DNA of 64,000 nt from JANNPJ01 sp965200525 (lineage in GTDB: Bacteria; Actinomycetota; Actinomycetes; Actinomycetales; Kineosporiaceae): contig OZ241368.1 in the NCBI GenBank assembly GCA_965200525.1, positions 6,696,001 to 6,760,000 on the forward strand, read 5' to 3'. The translations under genes and the position numbers were made by a program. Positions within the stretch are counted from its first letter, which is position 1, and each line of letters opens with the position of its first letter. Of this stretch, positions 62,611 to 64,000 are shown one piece after another. The notes under the pieces are model-generated. The model was not told the origin of the DNA. It saw nothing but the letters and a program-made list of their open reading frames with translations, and did no database searches.

Positions 62611-62650
62611 CCGCCGGTTGCGAAACCTTCCCCGGACTCGCAACCGGCGG
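62611..62650 (-). terminator. 12-bp hairpin between nrdR and nrdJ
   Basis: CCGCCGGTTGCG and CGCAACCGGCGG form a perfect stem with a 16-nt loop, 38 bases past the nrdR stop and about 93 bases before the nrdJ start. It may terminate or attenuate read-through into nrdJ. Confidence 0.65.
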
Positions 62651-62687
62651 TGGCTCAGTGGTAGTTCTGTGGTGATTCGGTAGTGGT

Positions 62688-63191
62688 TCAGGTGCTGCCG
62701 GGGGCGGCGGCGGAGGGCTGCTCACCGGGCTCGATCCCGGTCGGCTCGCGCTCGGCCCGCAGCACGGTGATCGCGGCCTCGAAATCTTCCAGGGAGTCGA
62801 AGGCCTGGTAGACGCTGGCGAACCGGAGGTAGGCCACCTCGTCGAGCTCGCGCAGCGGGCCGAGAATGCTCAGGCCCACCTCGTGGGCCTCGATCTCGGC
62901 ACAGCCGGTGGTGCGGATCTGCTCCTCCACCCGCTGGGCCAGCAGCGCCAGATCGTCCTCACCGACCGGCCGGCCCTGGCAGGCCTTGCGCACGCCGCTC
63001 ATGATCTTGGTACGGCTGAACGGCTCGCTGGCCCCGGAACGCTTGACCACGGTGAGGCTCGCCGTCTCGAGGGTGCTGAACCGGCGACCGCACTCCGGGC
63101 ACTGCCGCCGCCGCCGGATCGCCGCGCCGTCGTCCGCACTGCGCGAGTCGACCACCCGGGAATCGTTGTTACGGCAGAACGGACAGTTCAC
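62688..63191 (-). CDS. nrdR: Transcriptional repressor of ribonucleotide reductase genes
   Basis: 167 residues. Zinc ribbon at the N-terminus, CPFC and CPEC, with the basic RRRRQCPECGRRFSTLE DNA-contact part; an ATP-cone follows (VVKRSGASEPFSRTKIM, VRKACQGRPV, EVAYLRFASVYQAF). It binds NrdR boxes when loaded with (d)ATP and represses nrd genes. The GTG at 63191 has GAAGGA seven bases before it. Two boxes sit upstream of this gene, so it controls itself and probably nrdJ. The C-terminal 20 residues are a Pro/Glu tail not needed for the fold. Confidence 0.95.
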   Translation of the reverse strand: MNCPFCRNNDSRVVDSRSADDGAAIRRRRQCPECGRRFSTLETASLTVVKRSGASEPFSRTKIMSGVRKACQGRPVGEDDLALLAQRVEEQIRTTGCAEIEAHEVGLSILGPLRELDEVAYLRFASVYQAFDSLEDFEAAITVLRAEREPTGIEPGEQPSAAAPGST

Positions 63192-63596
63192 AGCAGCTTC
63201 CTTCTCCCGGCCGATCACGACTGCATCGCACGCCGAAGCCCACCTCAGACGCCCGCAACCCCGCCCCCTGTGGACGAGCCTGGGGACAACATGGGGATGA
63301 CCGGCCAAAATCTGTGGTCAACTCCGGACTACATGTGGATAGCTTACAGCGATGTAACTACTAGATGTAGGGGTAACGCTAGGCGGGTGGCCGACGGGAT
63401 GCAACCGCGACGCGCCGGGAGGCTGCACCGAGACCGCCCGGATGCATCGAGTCGGGGATCGCGTGAAGGATCGATTCGCGCCGGCACCGAGCGCAACCCT
63501 ATGACGACGATCAGTGACGCCGGGACCGGTTGGGGAAAGCGGTCAGCAGCGGACCGGGACGGGTCCGGATCGTTGCGGACGAGCCCGACACCAGCC
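63192..63596. other. nrdR upstream region, 405 bp without a gene
   Basis: Holds the NrdR boxes and nrdR promoter (63326-63373) and, near 63550-63567, a small hairpin (CGGACC/GGTCCG, 6-nt loop) just past the end of the LysM gene that could be its terminator. The rest (63374-63549) shows no feature I can support. Confidence 0.4.
63326..63373 (-). promoter_or_regulatory. nrdR: Two NrdR boxes around the nrdR promoter
   Basis: The minus-strand cores are CTACATCTAG (63361-63370) and CCACATGTAG (63329-63338), both close to the actinobacterial consensus CTAnATnTAG as I know it. Their centres are 32 bp apart, three helical turns, which is the spacing required for NrdR binding. A -10-like TAAGCT (63341-63346, minus) lies between them, so bound NrdR would cover the promoter. 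Confidence 0.8.
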
Positions 63597-64000
63597 TCAG
63601 GGAGCACTCACGACCGGGACGGCGATGCGCTGACCAGCGTTGACGGCGGCGGTGTCGAGGGCGTTGAGCTCCTTGATCCGGGCCACGGTGTCGCGCCGGT
63701 CGGTGCCCGGCGCGACCTCGCCCGCGATCTGCCACAACGTCTCCCCCGGCAGCACGACCCGGTAGCTGACCGGGATCGGGTGCGCCTGCGAGTCGGCCGC
63801 GGCCGAGCGGTCGATCAGCAGCACGCCGGCCACCACGGCCAGCAGTACCAGGGCGGCGACCGCCAGCCGGGCCAGGATGCGACCGCGCCGGGTGAGCCGC
63901 AGCGGTGACGGCGACCGGCGGGGAGCCGGTGCCGGGCGGTCGTAATCGCGGACCACTCGCAGCCGCGGCGCGCCGGGACGGGGCAATTCGGGCTTCGGCG
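63597..64000 (-). CDS. LysM-domain protein, 5' end beyond the window
   Basis: At least 129 residues. One membrane helix (ARLAVAALVLLAVVAGVLL) is followed by a LysM domain at the C-terminus (SYRVVLPGETLWQIAGEVAPG, NALDTAAVNAGQRIAVP) that binds peptidoglycan GlcNAc. The frame is open to the window edge and a TTG at 63986 is the only in-frame start seen, so the true N-terminus may lie outside. In actinomycetes a LysM protein is usually found between lexA and nrdR, so lexA is expected just beyond 64000. Confidence 0.8.
   Translation of the reverse strand, partial: PKPELPRPGAPRLRVVRDYDRPAPAPRRSPSPLRLTRRGRILARLAVAALVLLAVVAGVLLIDRSAAADSQAHPIPVSYRVVLPGETLWQIAGEVAPGTDRRDTVARIKELNALDTAAVNAGQRIAVPVVSAP

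Noticed and set aside
59771..62683. 970-codon open frame antisense to nrdJ, and similar long frames opposite parC, sigA, metY, the phosphofructokinase, ABC-F, NCS1 and hrpA
   Set aside because: They mirror real genes codon by codon, have Asp/Arg/Gly/Val-rich sequence without domains, and arise from third-position G/C bias.
62519..62687. Cobalamin riboswitch before nrdJ
   Set aside because: nrdJ itself uses B12, and I see no B12-box-like conserved core in the gap, only a simple hairpin.

Overview
The window is GC-rich chromosomal DNA of a free-living actinomycete (Actinomycetota). The signs are near-universal G/C third codon positions, many GTG (and a few TTG) starts, and families typical of this phylum: a long primary sigma factor of the HrdB/SigA type, an actinobacterial topoisomerase IV A subunit, a SAM-IV riboswitch before metY-metX, an nrdR-nrdJ pair beside a LysM protein, PAC2, DUF4192, DUF5302, GPP34, TipA-type MerR and DUF222-HNH proteins. 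I do not commit to a genus. No rRNA, tRNA, CRISPR array, prophage or insertion sequence was seen. Most of the window reads as ordinary core chromosome.

Layout. 0-4.6 kb: a tandem GNAT acetyltransferase, a degenerate GGDEF protein, a translationally coupled pair of membrane-anchored proteins (Glu/Pro-rich HhH-like, and BON-like) and a membrane PLD-like protein. 4.6-10.9 kb: parC, sigA, a base-excision glycosylase, uspA and a NUDIX hydrolase. 10.9-13.6 kb: metX and metY behind a SAM-IV riboswitch. 13.6-17.3 kb: a frameshifted DUF4192 gene, a secreted matrixin protease and a diguanylate cyclase with an I-site. 17.3-19.5 kb: an SPFH / ribbon-helix-helix / GPP34 module. 19.5-30 kb: aldo-keto reductase, PPi-dependent phosphofructokinase, YccF, an ABC-F ATPase, an M20 peptidase, ATP-dependent DNA ligase, PAP2 phosphatase, a TagB/TagF-like glycerophosphotransferase and PAC2. 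30-43 kb: regulators beside their likely targets (PadR, DauR-like with an aminotransferase, TipA-like MerR with an M50 protease, HxlR with an MFS exporter), a penicillin-binding protein with a GT87 glycosyltransferase, a decayed XRE regulator, an SRPBCC protein and prs. 43-55 kb: a broken DUF222-HNH gene, a secreted beta-rich protein, a Rieske lipoprotein, hrpA, a broken marR, DUF5302 and a 5'-3' exonuclease. 55-59.6 kb: GntR, an NCS1 transporter and a hydantoin-type racemase (probably hydantoin or allantoin use), then HAD and APH proteins. 59.6-64 kb: nrdJ, nrdR with two NrdR boxes, and a LysM protein cut by the window edge.

Two general patterns stand out. First, at least fourteen genes have a TANNNT-like -10 hexamer ending 6-8 nt before the start codon and no ribosome-binding site, so they are probably transcribed as leaderless mRNAs. 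Second, four genes (DUF4192, XRE/MmyB, DUF222-HNH, MarR) carry single-base frame breaks in GC-rich runs, and the XRE gene also has an in-frame TAG. This is either real decay or uncorrected sequencing error, and raw reads would decide. The least explained unit is the SPFH-RHH-GPP34 module with a perfect palindrome in front of it.
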